DNA of 55,261 nt from assembly GCA_965368085.1 (NCBI GenBank), contig CBDULP010000017.1:1-55261 (forward strand), given 5' to 3'. This document shows positions 9,317 through 17,932 of the stretch, one piece after another. A program made the translations under genes and the position numbers. Source of the DNA: Peptoclostridium sp965368085. Lineage in GTDB: Bacteria; Bacillota; Clostridia; Peptostreptococcales; Peptostreptococcaceae. How positions within the stretch are numbered: the stretch's first letter is position 1; each line of letters begins with the position of its first letter. The notes beneath the pieces are model-generated. The model was not told the origin of the DNA. It saw only the letters and a program-made list of their open reading frames with translations, and did no database searches.

Positions 9317-9484
9317 TTGAATAATGAATTAAAACCTAGGGATTTAGATGGATTTATGAAAAAAAGAGACGAATCTAAAGCATTCAAAATGCCAGAGGAA
9401 GTCCCAAAAGAGCTGTTTGACATAGTTTCACAGGTTTTAAGCTTTTTAGAAAGGGTAGATGAAATAAAAGTCAAAAGAGATTAA
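9317..9484 (+). CDS. Small hypothetical protein (55 residues) between FliK-like and flagellin genes
   Basis: A TTG start at 9317, eight bases after AGGAG, opens 55 codons ending at TAA 9482-9484. The product begins LNNELKPRDLDGFMKKRDES with formyl-Met at position 1 and ends FLERVDEIKVKRD. It is charged, with a predicted helix IVSQVLSFLERVDEIK and no Cys or membrane segment. TTG and GTG codons at 9311 and 9308 are in frame but lie on the ribosome site. It follows the FliK-like gene by 11 bases, so it is probably cotranscribed. Its stop codon overlaps the -35 box of the flagellin promoter. I do not recognise a family. Confidence 0.6.
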   Translation: MNNELKPRDLDGFMKKRDESKAFKMPEEVPKELFDIVSQVLSFLERVDEIKVKRD

Positions 9485-9509
9485 AGTGTATACGGATTCC
9501 AGTCGATAA
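9482..9509 (+). promoter_or_regulatory. Sigma-D (sigma-28) promoter for flagellin
   Basis: TAAA (9482-9485), a 16-base spacer and GTCGATAA (9502-9509) form a sigma-D promoter about 40 bases upstream of the flagellin start. Flagellin genes are the classic target of this sigma factor. Spacing is identical to the two promoters near 6 kb. Confidence 0.75.
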
Positions 9510-9549
9510 AACATATGTAACTTTTAAAAATGCAGGGAGGAATGTTAAA

Positions 9550-11196
9550 TTGAGAATAAATCACAATATATCAGCTATGAATGCCCACAGGCTTTTGAAC
9601 AGAAACAATTCTATCGGAAGTAAGACACTTGAAAAGCTTTCGTCCGGAAAGAGGATAAATAGAGCGGGAGACGACGCAGCGGGAATGGCTATAAGTGAAA
9701 AGATGAGAGCTCAGGTAAGGGGCCTTCAAATAGCTTCAAGGAATTCTCTTGACGGGGTTTCACTTGTACAAACGGCAGAAGGTGCAATGGCTGAAGTTCA
9801 TTCCATGCTCCAAAGAATGAGAGAGCTTTCGGTGCAGGCGGCAAATGGAACCTCTGCAGAATCAGACAGACAGGCAATACAGGATGAGATAAACCAGCTT
9901 ACGTCAGAAGTCAACAGAGTGGCAAATGGAACAGAATACAATACGAGAAATGTGCTTAAAGGAAACGAAGGACCTGAATCAAATGCTCTAGTACACAGAA
10001 TGTCTACAGGAGAGTCGGCACAGGTTACTGGGAACGTAGATGTGGAGGCGCTGGCAGCCGGAGATTTCAATCTTGCAAGCGAACAGCTTTCAGTGTGGGT
10101 AGACGGGGAGGAGAAGGTTGTAAACCTTACTCAGACAAACAATGCAACTACATTAAACAATTTCATGGATCTTATGAATGACGCCCTTGGAGATTCTGCA
10201 AAGGCGATTATAGATAAAAATGGATTTATAGAGATAACAACAGCTTCAATGGGAGGTCTTAGCAAAATTGAAATAAAGGGAAGTGGAGATGCGGTTAAAA
10301 TGATTGACTCCACATTTGACCCAGCAGCTCCAGTGTATCCTACAGATACGGGAGTGGCGGAAAATGCTACAAATACGTCGAAGGGAACATTCTATTTTGA
10401 TGCTGTGCCTGAAGTTGGGTCTACAATAAAAATAGGAAATGAGACAATAGAGTTTTTTGACAGCAGCGTGGCTCCATATGTAGGTTCAAACAGACCTATA
10501 GACATAGCTGGCAAGGCTACTCCTGAAGCAGTTGTAGATGAGATAGTAAATAAATTTGCAACGGGAATAGACGGAGTGACACTGAGCAAGGATGCAAAGT
10601 TTGACTCGGGAGCAGGAACATCTGACAATGCAAGGCTTATAGTGACAGCAGATTCGCCGGGGTTTGACGGTAACCTTATATACCTTGAAGCTACGCCTAA
10701 AGAATTTACGACGAGCCTTCAAGTAGGAGCAAACACCGGACAGGGATTCAGACTGGAGATAGGGGATATAAGAGCTCAAAAGCTTAAGATAAGCGCAGAC
10801 AACCCTACAAGAAACCCAGGAGTAAAGGGAGCCTCATATGTTAAAACAGGAGCGACTGTAACTGACGGAATTTCAGCTAGCATGGTTGAATATGCAGTTG
10901 ACGTCACGTCGGAAGAAAAGGCTTCTGCGGCAATATCAGTATTTGACAATGCAATAGTACAAATTGCAGGCGAAAGATCAAGGCTTGGAGCAACTCAAAA
11001 CAGACTTGAGCATACAATTGCAAACCTTGACAATACTGCCGAAAACCTTACTGCAGCAATGTCGCGTGTAGAAGACACAGACATGGCGCTTGAAATGGCT
11101 AACTTCCAGAAGATAAATGTTCTTCAGCAGGCAGGCGTTTCAATGCTTGCACAGGCAAACCAGCAGCCGCAGTCGATACTTAAACTTCTAGGATAA
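9550..11196 (+). CDS. hag: Flagellin
   Basis: This 548-residue filament protein starts MRINHNISAMNAHRLLNRNN and carries the conserved D0/D1 N-terminal block to about residue 140 (KLSSGKRINRAGDDAAGMAISEKM split over the motif, then SLVQTAEGAM and MLQRMRELSVQAANGT). The C-terminal D1/D0 block covers about residues 440-548 and contains ERSRLGATQNRLEHTIANL and ends PQSILKLLG. The surface-exposed middle, about 140-430, is large compared with the 304-residue Bacillus Hag. The start is TTG at 9550 behind GGGAGG. It is followed by fliS after 14 bases, the usual secretion chaperone pairing, and driven by its own sigma-D promoter. Confidence 0.95.
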   Translation: MRINHNISAMNAHRLLNRNNSIGSKTLEKLSSGKRINRAGDDAAGMAISEKMRAQVRGLQIASRNSLDGVSLVQTAEGAMAEVHSMLQRMRELSVQAANGTSAESDRQAIQDEINQLTSEVNRVANGTEYNTRNVLKGNEGPESNALVHRMSTGESAQVTGNVDVEALAAGDFNLASEQLSVWVDGEEKVVNLTQTNNATTLNNFMDLMNDALGDSAKAIIDKNGFIEITTASMGGLSKIEIKGSGDAVKMIDSTFDPAAPVYPTDTGVAENATNTSKGTFYFDAVPEVGSTIKIGNETIEFFDSSVAPYVGSNRPIDIAGKATPEAVVDEIVNKFATGIDGVTLSKDAKFDSGAGTSDNARLIVTADSPGFDGNLIYLEATPKEFTTSLQVGANTGQGFRLEIGDIRAQKLKISADNPTRNPGVKGASYVKTGATVTDGISASMVEYAVDVTSEEKASAAISVFDNAIVQIAGERSRLGATQNRLEHTIANLDNTAENLTAAMSRVEDTDMALEMANFQKINVLQQAGVSMLAQANQQPQSILKLLG

Positions 11197-11210
11197 AAGA
11201 GGTGCTTTAG

Positions 11211-11681
11211 ATGATAGAAAAGGAATATCTTGCAGGCAGGGTGGCATCGGCTAATGATGCTCAGCTTGTTGCGATAGTATATGAAGGGCTTATTGACTAT
11301 CTCAACGAGTCCACAGATAATATAAAAAAAAGCGACAATCAAGGGCTCAATGCTTCCATAAACAAGTGCAGGGAGATATTGGCTGAACTCATAGCAACTT
11401 TGAGCGGAGACTCTGAAATAGCTATGAACTACAAAAGCATTTACATGTATGTAAATGAACTTATCACAAAGGCTCATATTTCAAGAGATACAGAGAAGCT
11501 TGAGGAGGCGGTAAAAGTTGTGACTCCGCTTTATGAGGGGTGGAGAGAGCTTGGTGAAAAGCTGTTTAAGGAAAGTGTAGCAACTGGAGCGGCATCGCAA
11601 GCCGTATCTGGAATTACCTATGGAAATGGTTATTTAAACGACCAGTTCGCAGGCAGTGTGAATAATTGGGAAAAAGGTTAA
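11211..11681 (+). CDS. fliS: Flagellin export chaperone FliS
   Basis: The 156-residue protein has the FliS fold signature. The N-terminus has a Tyr, and DAQLVAIVYEGLIDYLN, a middle helix with INKCREILAELIATL and YMYVNELITKAHISRD follow. FliS binds the C-terminal disordered part of flagellin in the cytosol and keeps it unpolymerised until export. The C-terminal extension past about residue 125 is Gly/Asn-rich and longer than in Bacillus FliS (133 residues). ATG follows AGAGGTGC. It sits 14 bases after flagellin and before a strong terminator, so the two form one operon. Confidence 0.93.
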   Translation: MIEKEYLAGRVASANDAQLVAIVYEGLIDYLNESTDNIKKSDNQGLNASINKCREILAELIATLSGDSEIAMNYKSIYMYVNELITKAHISRDTEKLEEAVKVVTPLYEGWRELGEKLFKESVATGAASQAVSGITYGNGYLNDQFAGSVNNWEKG

Positions 11682-11700
11682 AATTAAAGTTTTAAAAGTT

Positions 11701-11748
11701 AAGGACCATTTCAGGGGATTTTATAAAATCCCTTGAAATGGTCCTTTT
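11701..11748 (+). terminator. Terminator of the flagellin-fliS operon
   Basis: A very long stem (about 20 bp, AAGGACCATTTC paired with GAAATGGTCCTT, plus GGGATTTT paired with AAAATCCC) is followed by TTTTAT. Confidence 0.9.
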
Positions 11749-11790
11749 ATAGTTGATATACACTGCCATATTAAATTATAAACTGTTTTT

Positions 11791-11819
11791 TTCACTAGAA
11801 AATGTATATATGATATAAT
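11791..11819 (+). promoter_or_regulatory. Probable sigma-A promoter for tex
   Basis: A weak -35 TTCACT, a 17-base spacer and a consensus -10 TATAAT lie about 50 bases upstream of the tex start. Confidence 0.5.
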
Positions 11820-11871
11820 TTATAAGATGAAAACAATGCAAGGCAAAAGAGCATAAGTTGGGAGAGATTTT

Positions 11872-13992
11872 ATGGATTTGATAAAGGTTCTTCAAGACGA
11901 ATTTGAAATTTCAAAGGGTCAGGTTGAAAATACAGTTAAATTAATAGATGAGGGAAATACAATTCCATTCATAGCAAGATACAGAAAAGAAATGACCGGA
12001 GGCCTTAGCGATATAGTGCTGAGACAGTTTGGAGAAAGACTTTCATATATAAAAAATATTGAGGGAAGAAAAGAAGAAGTCATAAGGCTTATAGACGAGC
12101 AGGGAAAGCTTGACGAAAAGCTTAAAAATAAAATAATAGGAGCAAAGACACTCCAGAAGGTTGAGGATTTTTACAGGCCTTTCAAGCAGAAAAAAAGCAC
12201 AAGGGCTTCAAAGGCAAAGGAAAGAGGGCTTGAACCTCTTGCAAATGCCATAATTGATGGGAGAGAAGATATACAGAGCTATGCAGCCAGCTTTATAGAC
12301 TCGGAAAAAGAAGTTACTTCAGCGCAGGAAGCTATCCAGGGGGCCAAGGACATAATAGCTGAGATGATATCCGACAAGCCTGAATACAGGGAGTGGATAA
12401 GAAAGATCTCAATGAAAGAGGGCATGGTGTCGTCTAAAGCCTCGAATGATGAAGAAAAGAGCGTGTATGAGAACTATTACGACTACAAAGAGCCTGTTTC
12501 AAAAGTGGCCGACCACAGGGTGCTTGCAATGAACAGAGGGGAAAAGGAAAAGTTCCTCAAAGTCAAAGTGCTTATGCCTGACGACAAGGCTCTTGCTCAC
12601 ATAAAGAAGAGTGAAACAGTAGGAGGGGGGCTTTCTGAATATGTCGATGATGCGATAGAAGACGCATACAAAAGGCTCATACAGCCTTCGATAGAAAGGG
12701 AAATACGTTCAAGCCTTACAGAGCGCGCCCAGGAGAATGCGATAGAGGTGTTTGCTAAGAACATAAGCCCTCTTATAATGGCTCCGCCCGTAAGGGGCGT
12801 CAGGGCCCTTGCTATAGACCCGAGCTTCAGGACTGGTTGCAAGCTGGCTGTACTTGACGAGACTGGAAAGCTGCTTGAATATGCGACCATATATCCCAAC
12901 GAACCCAGAAATGAGACTGAAAAGTCAAAAGGAGTTCTTCTAAACCTCATACAAAAATATGACATAGACATAATACCCATAGGAAACGGAACGGCCTCGA
13001 GGGAGACTGAAAACTTCGTGGCCGAGAGCATAAAGGAGATTGAAAAGAAGGTATACTATACAATAGTCAGCGAGGCGGGAGCATCCGTATACTCGGCATC
13101 AAAGCTTGCAAGCGAGGAATACCCGGATGTGGACGTGTCAATAAGGGGTGCAATATCCATAGGAAGAAGGCTTCAAGATCCTATGGCGGAGCTTGTTAAG
13201 ATAGATCCAAAGAGCATAGGAGTAGGGCAGTACCAGCATGACCTCAACCAGAAAAGGCTTGACGAGACCCTTACAGGAGTCGTGGAGGACTGTGTAAATG
13301 CGGTAGGGGTGGATCTCAATACTGCAACAGTGTCGCTTTTGAAATATATCGCAGGGATATCGGAGAGCATAGCTAAAAACATAGTCGCATACCGCGAGGA
13401 AAACGGAAAGTTCAATTCGAGAAAGCAGATAAAGAAGGTAAAAAGGCTTGGAGACAAGACTTTCGAGCAGTGTGCGGGATTCCTTAGAATATGCGACGGG
13501 GAAAATCCTCTTGACAATACATCGGTTCACCCGGAATCCTATGAAGCGGCGGCTACATTGCTTGGCATGATCGGAATGAGCATAGATGATATAGACAGGG
13601 AGGCACTTGACGCAATAGACATTGAAAATACTGCAAAAGAGCTTGGAATAGGTGAAATCACGCTCAAAGACATAATAGATGAGCTTAAAAAGCCGGGCAG
13701 GGATATAAGGGATGAAATGCCAAAGCCAATATTCAAAAGCGACGTATTGAAGCTTGAAGACCTTAAAGAAGACATGATACTTTCGGGTACTGTCAGAAAC
13801 GTAGTGGATTTTGGAGCTTTCGTGGACATAGGCGTGAAAAACGACGGGCTTGTCCATATATCCCAGATAAGCAACAGGTTTATAAAGCATCCAATGGAGG
13901 TTTTAAGCGTTGGAGACATTGTGAGCGTAAAGGTGATATCTGTAGACAGGGAAAGAGGAAAGGTTTCTCTGAGTATAAAACAGGCTAAATAA
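11872..13992 (+). CDS. tex: Tex family RNA-binding transcription accessory protein
   Basis: This 706-residue protein is a Tex/YdcI-type factor. The N-terminal helical domain has NTIPFIARYRKEMTGGL. A central YqgF-like RNase H fold contains ALAIDPSFRTGCKLAV and IPIGNGTASRETENFV. It is followed by tandem helix-hairpin-helix motifs (YIAGISESIAKNIVAYREENG and QCAGFLRI). A C-terminal S1 domain has GTVRNVVDFGAFVDIGVKNDGLVHISQIS. Tex proteins bind nucleic acid and influence transcription and RNA metabolism; the precise role here is unknown. Length is normal. The next gene starts 12 bases downstream, so they are probably cotranscribed. Confidence 0.93.
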   Translation: MDLIKVLQDEFEISKGQVENTVKLIDEGNTIPFIARYRKEMTGGLSDIVLRQFGERLSYIKNIEGRKEEVIRLIDEQGKLDEKLKNKIIGAKTLQKVEDFYRPFKQKKSTRASKAKERGLEPLANAIIDGREDIQSYAASFIDSEKEVTSAQEAIQGAKDIIAEMISDKPEYREWIRKISMKEGMVSSKASNDEEKSVYENYYDYKEPVSKVADHRVLAMNRGEKEKFLKVKVLMPDDKALAHIKKSETVGGGLSEYVDDAIEDAYKRLIQPSIEREIRSSLTERAQENAIEVFAKNISPLIMAPPVRGVRALAIDPSFRTGCKLAVLDETGKLLEYATIYPNEPRNETEKSKGVLLNLIQKYDIDIIPIGNGTASRETENFVAESIKEIEKKVYYTIVSEAGASVYSASKLASEEYPDVDVSIRGAISIGRRLQDPMAELVKIDPKSIGVGQYQHDLNQKRLDETLTGVVEDCVNAVGVDLNTATVSLLKYIAGISESIAKNIVAYREENGKFNSRKQIKKVKRLGDKTFEQCAGFLRICDGENPLDNTSVHPESYEAAATLLGMIGMSIDDIDREALDAIDIENTAKELGIGEITLKDIIDELKKPGRDIRDEMPKPIFKSDVLKLEDLKEDMILSGTVRNVVDFGAFVDIGVKNDGLVHISQISNRFIKHPMEVLSVGDIVSVKVISVDRERGKVSLSIKQAK

Positions 13993-14004
13993 AAGGAGAA
14001 TGAC

Positions 14005-15165
14005 ATGCTACTAATAAAAAATGGAAAAATATACACTATGGCTGACCATATAATGGAAGGTGCGGACATACTTGTAAAGGACGGAAAAATACAAAAGATA
14101 GAAAAGGATATCCAGGCAGACGGGGATGCCCAGATTATAGATGCAGGCGGGAAATACGTGTTTCCGGGATTCATAGATGCACATACCCATATGGGTATGT
14201 GGGAGGACGGAATGGGATTTGAAGGTTCCGACGGGAACGAGGAGACAGACCCTATAACGCCTCATATGAGGGCTATAGATGGGATAAATCCCATGGACAG
14301 AAACTTTTCAGAGGCCCTTCAGGGCGGAATAACATGCGTAGGCACGGGTCCGGGAAGCGCCAATGTAATGGGCGGACAATATATTGCAATGAAGACATAT
14401 GGGGACAGGATAGACGAGATGGTGATAAAGGACCCTGTGGGATTTAAGATAGCATTTGGAGAAAACCCAAAGAGCGTATATGGAAAGGACGACAGGTCGC
14501 CTCAGACGAGAATGGCCATAGCAGCCCTTTTGAGAGAGACTCTCAGAAAGGCAGATGACTATATGGAGGACATGAAGGAGTATATGGAGGACGATGAAGC
14601 CGAAAAGCCTGAGTTTGACATAAAGCTCGAGTCGATGATGCCGCTGATGGAAAAAAAGGTTCCACTGAAGGCACATGCGCACAGGGCCGACGATATATTC
14701 ACAGCCATAAGGATTGCAAAGGAATTTGGGCTCAAGCTGACGCTAGACCACTGCACGGAAGGCCACCTCATAGCAAACCATCTTTCAAAAGAGGGGTATC
14801 CAGCGCTTGTAGGCCCTTCGCTTGGGGAAAGATCTAAAATAGAGCTTAAAAATCTTGACTTCAAGACTGCCGGAGTGCTTTCACAGGCGGGAATAAAGGT
14901 TTCCATAATAACGGACCACCCTGTAGTTCCAATTCAATACCTTCCGCTTTGCACGGCTCTTGCTGTAAAGGCTGGAATGGACAAGTACAAGGCGCTAAAG
15001 GCCATAACCATAAATCCGGCTGAAGTACTTGGCGTGTCGGACCGGGTTGGAAGCCTTGAAGAGGGAAAAGATGCAGACATAGTGATATGGGACGGATTCC
15101 CTCTTGAAATCCAAAGCAGGGCGGTATGCACAATAGTGGACGGAAAAATAGTGTATTCTGAATAA
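14005..15165 (+). CDS. Amidohydrolase of unknown substrate
   Basis: This 386-residue cytosolic enzyme belongs to the metal-dependent amidohydrolase superfamily, imidazolonepropionase-like branch. Visible motifs are PGFIDAHTHMGM (two metal His), LKAHAHRADD, LTLDHCTEGH and the catalytic Asp in ITDHPVVP. The C-terminal ending GKDADIVIWDG... IVDGKIVYSE is the usual beta-sandwich return. No carboxylated lysine is evident, so a single-metal or imidazolonepropionase-type site is likely. The substrate cannot be read from the sequence, and no degradation pathway genes surround it. It starts 12 bases after tex, behind AAAGGAG. Confidence 0.8.
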   Translation: MLLIKNGKIYTMADHIMEGADILVKDGKIQKIEKDIQADGDAQIIDAGGKYVFPGFIDAHTHMGMWEDGMGFEGSDGNEETDPITPHMRAIDGINPMDRNFSEALQGGITCVGTGPGSANVMGGQYIAMKTYGDRIDEMVIKDPVGFKIAFGENPKSVYGKDDRSPQTRMAIAALLRETLRKADDYMEDMKEYMEDDEAEKPEFDIKLESMMPLMEKKVPLKAHAHRADDIFTAIRIAKEFGLKLTLDHCTEGHLIANHLSKEGYPALVGPSLGERSKIELKNLDFKTAGVLSQAGIKVSIITDHPVVPIQYLPLCTALAVKAGMDKYKALKAITINPAEVLGVSDRVGSLEEGKDADIVIWDGFPLEIQSRAVCTIVDGKIVYSE

Positions 15166-15175
15166 TCTATATATG

Positions 15176-15204
15176 TTGACATTTATTCCCTAGTATAATA
15201 GAAT
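15176..15204 (+). promoter_or_regulatory. Probable promoter of the FMN-riboswitch/ribU transcript
   Basis: TTGACA (15176-15181), a 17-base spacer and TAGAAT (15199-15204) lie about 37 bases before the aptamer. A TATAAT at 15194 is also present, but it would be only 12 bases from the -35 box. Confidence 0.5.
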
Positions 15205-15240
15205 TAATATGTAAACAAAATAAAATATGATTGTTTCATA

Positions 15241-15346
15241 ATCTTCAGGGCAGGGTGAGATTCCCGACCGGCGGTTAAAGTCCGCGAGCCGAGAGGCTGA
15301 ACTGGTGAAATTCCGGTACCGACAGTAAAGTCTGGATGAAAGAAGG
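15241..15346 (+). promoter_or_regulatory. FMN riboswitch (RFN element)
   Basis: Conserved RFN blocks are all present in order: CAGGGCAGGGTGAGATTCCC, GACCGGCGGT, AGTCCGCGAGCC, the GAACTGGTGAAATTCCGGTA region and CCGACAGTAAAGTCTGGATG, closing with GAAAGAAGG. FMN binding is known to switch off expression of riboflavin genes. Here the switch lies ahead of a riboflavin transporter. Confidence 0.95.
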
Positions 15347-15365
15347 TTTGTAGATTTAAATTTTC

Positions 15366-15396
15366 AGGAAGCCCGAAGACCGCGGCTTCCTTTTTT
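15366..15396 (+). terminator. FMN riboswitch expression-platform terminator
   Basis: GGAAGCC pairs with GGCTTCC and is followed by six T. It lies 20 bases after the aptamer and 36 bases before ribU, as expected for transcription attenuation when FMN is bound. Confidence 0.85.
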
Positions 15397-15431
15397 GATG
15401 CCGGGATTAGGACAATCACACAGAGGAGGAA

Positions 15432-16046
15432 ATGAAATTGGATAGAGCGTTGGGTTTAAAGAGGGAAAGGCTTTTTACGACGTCAAACCTCGTAAAGATA
15501 TCGGTGCTTGGAGTGCTTTCGTTTTTAATAATGTATATAGAATTTCCGCTGATGTTTTTTCCGGAATTTCTGCAAATTGACATATCGGACCTTCCAGCCG
15601 TAATAGGAGGGTTTGCGCTTGGACCAGTGGCAGGCCTGGTAATAGAGCTCATAAAGAATATACTCCACTTCATGTTCAAGAGCCAGACGGGGGGCGTGGG
15701 TGAAGTGGCAAACTTCCTTGTAGGAGGAGCGTTTGTATTCGTATCTTCTGGAATATACTTCGCATCGAAGACAAAGAAAATGGCCGTAGTAGGATGCATA
15801 GCGGGGACTTTGGCTATGGGAATCGCGGGAGGGCTTGCAAACTACTTCATACTGCTTCCGTTTTACACAAAATTCATGCCCATAGAGGCAATAATACAGA
15901 TGGGCGCAAAATTCAACAATGCCATAGTAGACTTTAAGACGTTCATATATTACTCGATAATACCGTTCAACATAATAAAGGGCGGCATAGTGTCTATACT
16001 TACGCTCTCGATATACAAGAAGATATCGCCAATTGTAAAGGGATAG
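15432..16046 (+). CDS. ribU: Riboflavin ECF transporter substrate-binding protein RibU
   Basis: The 204-residue membrane protein is an ECF-type S component with about six hydrophobic segments. The family-specific FPLMFFPEFLQIDISDLPAV near the N-terminus and ALGPVAGLVIELIKNILHF are recognisable RibU features. It binds riboflavin and works with a shared ECF energising module (EcfA, EcfA', EcfT), which is not in this window. ATG lies behind GAGGAGG. The upstream FMN riboswitch strongly supports the riboflavin assignment. Confidence 0.92.
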   Translation: MKLDRALGLKRERLFTTSNLVKISVLGVLSFLIMYIEFPLMFFPEFLQIDISDLPAVIGGFALGPVAGLVIELIKNILHFMFKSQTGGVGEVANFLVGGAFVFVSSGIYFASKTKKMAVVGCIAGTLAMGIAGGLANYFILLPFYTKFMPIEAIIQMGAKFNNAIVDFKTFIYYSIIPFNIIKGGIVSILTLSIYKKISPIVKG

Positions 16047-16079
16047 GAATATTATATACAAAATTTTGTGAATATGAAA

Positions 16080-16126
16080 AAATTAATGCGGCAGCAGGAA
16101 AAATCCTGCTGTCGCATTTTAATTTT
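16080..16126 (+). terminator. Terminator after ribU
   Basis: AATGCGGCAGCAGGA pairs almost perfectly with TCCTGCTGTCGCATT around an AAAA loop and is followed by TTAATTTT. Confidence 0.85.
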
Positions 16127-16288
16127 GGAAAAACTGCATAAATAAAAGCTCAAAAAAATAGTTATAAGCATGCCTTTTTTGTTATAATGAAGATTGCAAA
16201 CACAAATTCAATTATTTTTCTTATAAAAATGAGAATGGGTAAACCCGTTTTCTCTATTAATTATGATAAATTTAAGGAGTACTGCTGT

Positions 16289-16753
16289 ATGGAAAAGATT
16301 ATACTAAATGGAGAAGAGGAAACAGCCAAGCTGGGACTCAAACTTGGACAGATGTTAAAGGCGCCGTCTGTTGTATGCCTTACAGGTGATCTGGGGGCGG
16401 GAAAGACGACTATTACAAAGAGCATAGCAAAGGGGCTTGGTATTGAAGAGCACATAACGAGTCCTACATTTACTATAGTGAATGAATACGAGGGTAGGGA
16501 CAAGCTCTACCATTTCGACGTGTACAGAATATCGTCGCCTGAGGAGATGTATGAAATAGGTTTTGAAGAATACATTTCTTCGGATGGAGTATGCATAATA
16601 GAATGGGCCGACATGATAAAAGAGCTTCTAGATGGAATAGACCTTTTGTGGATAGAGATAAGATATACGGACGACATGCAAAAGAGGGAAGTTGAAATTA
16701 GAGCGGTAGGAGAAAAATACGAAAAAATGATCAGGGAGCTGTTAAAGATATGA
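16289..16753 (+). CDS. tsaE: tRNA t6A biosynthesis ATPase TsaE
   Basis: TsaE is the ATPase of the bacterial TsaB-TsaD-TsaE complex that makes N6-threonylcarbamoyladenosine in tRNAs reading ANN codons. Walker A GDLGAGKTT, SPTFTIVNEY and the HFDVYRI and IIEWAD motifs are clear. I place the start at ATG 16289 (MEKIILNG), nine bases after AAGGAG. The open frame runs back to 16187, but that extension has no ribosome site and is not typical. From 16289 it has 154 residues, the usual length. Its end overlaps tsaB by four bases. Confidence 0.93.
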   Translation: MEKIILNGEEETAKLGLKLGQMLKAPSVVCLTGDLGAGKTTITKSIAKGLGIEEHITSPTFTIVNEYEGRDKLYHFDVYRISSPEEMYEIGFEEYISSDGVCIIEWADMIKELLDGIDLLWIEIRYTDDMQKREVEIRAVGEKYEKMIRELLKI

Positions 16754-17463
16754 ATATCCTTGGAATAGATACATCTTCTGAAGTAGCTGCAGTGGCAGTA
16801 ATGAACGAAGAAAAACTGATAGCTGAATATATACTCAATTACAAGAAGACTCATTCTAAGAAATTGATGCCTATGATAGACCAGGTTTTAAAGTCTTGTG
16901 ACATGAAAATGGATGATATAGACATCATAGGTGTGTGTACGGGCCCAGGCTCGTTTACGGGGCTTAGAATAGGCGTTGCGACTGCGAAGGCAATGGCACA
17001 TGTCAAGGACATACCGCTTGTATCTGTTGATACGCTAAGTGCACTTGCTTTCAACATGAGCACTTCAAAGGGGTATATAGTGCCAATACTTGATGCCCAA
17101 AGGGGACAGGTTTACTCGGCATCATATTTATGGGAAAATGGAACTATCAAGATGACAAGGGACATAAGGGTTGAAAAGCTGGAAGAGCTTATAGATTATG
17201 TAAAAACTCTAGATGGTACTGCAGTGGTACTGGGAGAGGCTGCGAATCTTTACAGGGAAGCTCTTGAATCGGTTGAAAACATAGAGATACCGCCGTCAAG
17301 CCACAGGCTTTCAAGGGCATCGAGCATATGTGAAATAGCAAAGGAAAAGTACAGCCGTGGAGAGACTACATCTCATTTTGATATGAGTCCGCTTTATATA
17401 AGAAAGTCGCAGGCTGAAGTTCAATATGAAGAAAAGATGAAGAGGAAGAAGGCGAATGAGTAA
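16750..17463 (+). CDS. tsaB: t6A biosynthesis protein TsaB
   Basis: This 237-residue protein has the ASKHA fold of TsaB, the scaffold that dimerises with TsaD. Typical motifs are MNILGIDTSSEVAAVAV, the KKTHSKKLMPMID segment and CTGPGSFTGLRIGVATAK. The ATG overlaps the tsaE stop (ATGA arrangement) and its own end overlaps rimI by eight bases, showing tight translational coupling within the tsaE-tsaB-rimI-tsaD operon. Confidence 0.94.
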   Translation: MNILGIDTSSEVAAVAVMNEEKLIAEYILNYKKTHSKKLMPMIDQVLKSCDMKMDDIDIIGVCTGPGSFTGLRIGVATAKAMAHVKDIPLVSVDTLSALAFNMSTSKGYIVPILDAQRGQVYSASYLWENGTIKMTRDIRVEKLEELIDYVKTLDGTAVVLGEAANLYREALESVENIEIPPSSHRLSRASSICEIAKEKYSRGETTSHFDMSPLYIRKSQAEVQYEEKMKRKKANE

Positions 17464-17932
17464 TATAATTTCATTTAAACAGATGGAAAAATCGGATATA
17501 GACGGAGTGCTGGAGGTTGAAAATAAGAGTTTTTCAATACCGTGGAGCAGGCATTCGTTTGAAAAGGAAATGGAAAATGAACTTGCCTACTATGTAATAG
17601 CCAAGAAGGGAGATGACGTAGTAGGATATGGCGGAATATGGTTCATAGCCGGAGAAGGGCATATAACTAATATAGCTGTGCATCCGTCAAGTCGGAAAAA
17701 GGGAATTGGAAAAAAGATACTTGATGAGCTTATTAGTGAATCGCTAAAGAGGAATGTGCTTGCTATGACACTTGAGGTCAGGGTTTCAAACGAGGTTGCA
17801 ATAGGTCTTTACAGCTTATATGGATTCAAGGCGGCGGGCACAAGGCCTAAATATTACCATGACAACGGAGAAGATGCGCTTATAATGTGGAAGGAGCTAA
17901 ATAATGAGCAGTATAGTGACACTGGCAATTGA
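17456..17932 (+). CDS. rimI: Ribosomal-protein alanine acetyltransferase RimI
   Basis: The 158-residue GNAT acetyltransferase starts with a typical RimI region (DIDGVLEVENKSFSIPWSRHSF). It has the acetyl-CoA loop VHPSSRKKGIGKKILDELI, then LEVRVSNEVAIGLYSLYGFKAAGTRPKYY in pieces. RimI acetylates the N-terminus of ribosomal protein S18 in E. coli; targets in Clostridia are less certain. It overlaps tsaB upstream and tsaD downstream (29 bases), matching the classic order of this operon. Confidence 0.92.
   Translation: MSNIISFKQMEKSDIDGVLEVENKSFSIPWSRHSFEKEMENELAYYVIAKKGDDVVGYGGIWFIAGEGHITNIAVHPSSRKKGIGKKILDELISESLKRNVLAMTLEVRVSNEVAIGLYSLYGFKAAGTRPKYYHDNGEDALIMWKELNNEQYSDTGN

Noticed and set aside
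13138..13890. 250-codon minus-strand frame inside tex
   Set aside because: Composition is unlike a protein (Tyr/Cys/His rich), there is no ribosome site, and the plus strand encodes a well-conserved Tex protein.
15194..15199. TATAAT as the -10 box of the ribU transcript
   Set aside because: It is only 12 bases from TTGACA. TAGAAT five bases further gives the normal 17-base spacing.
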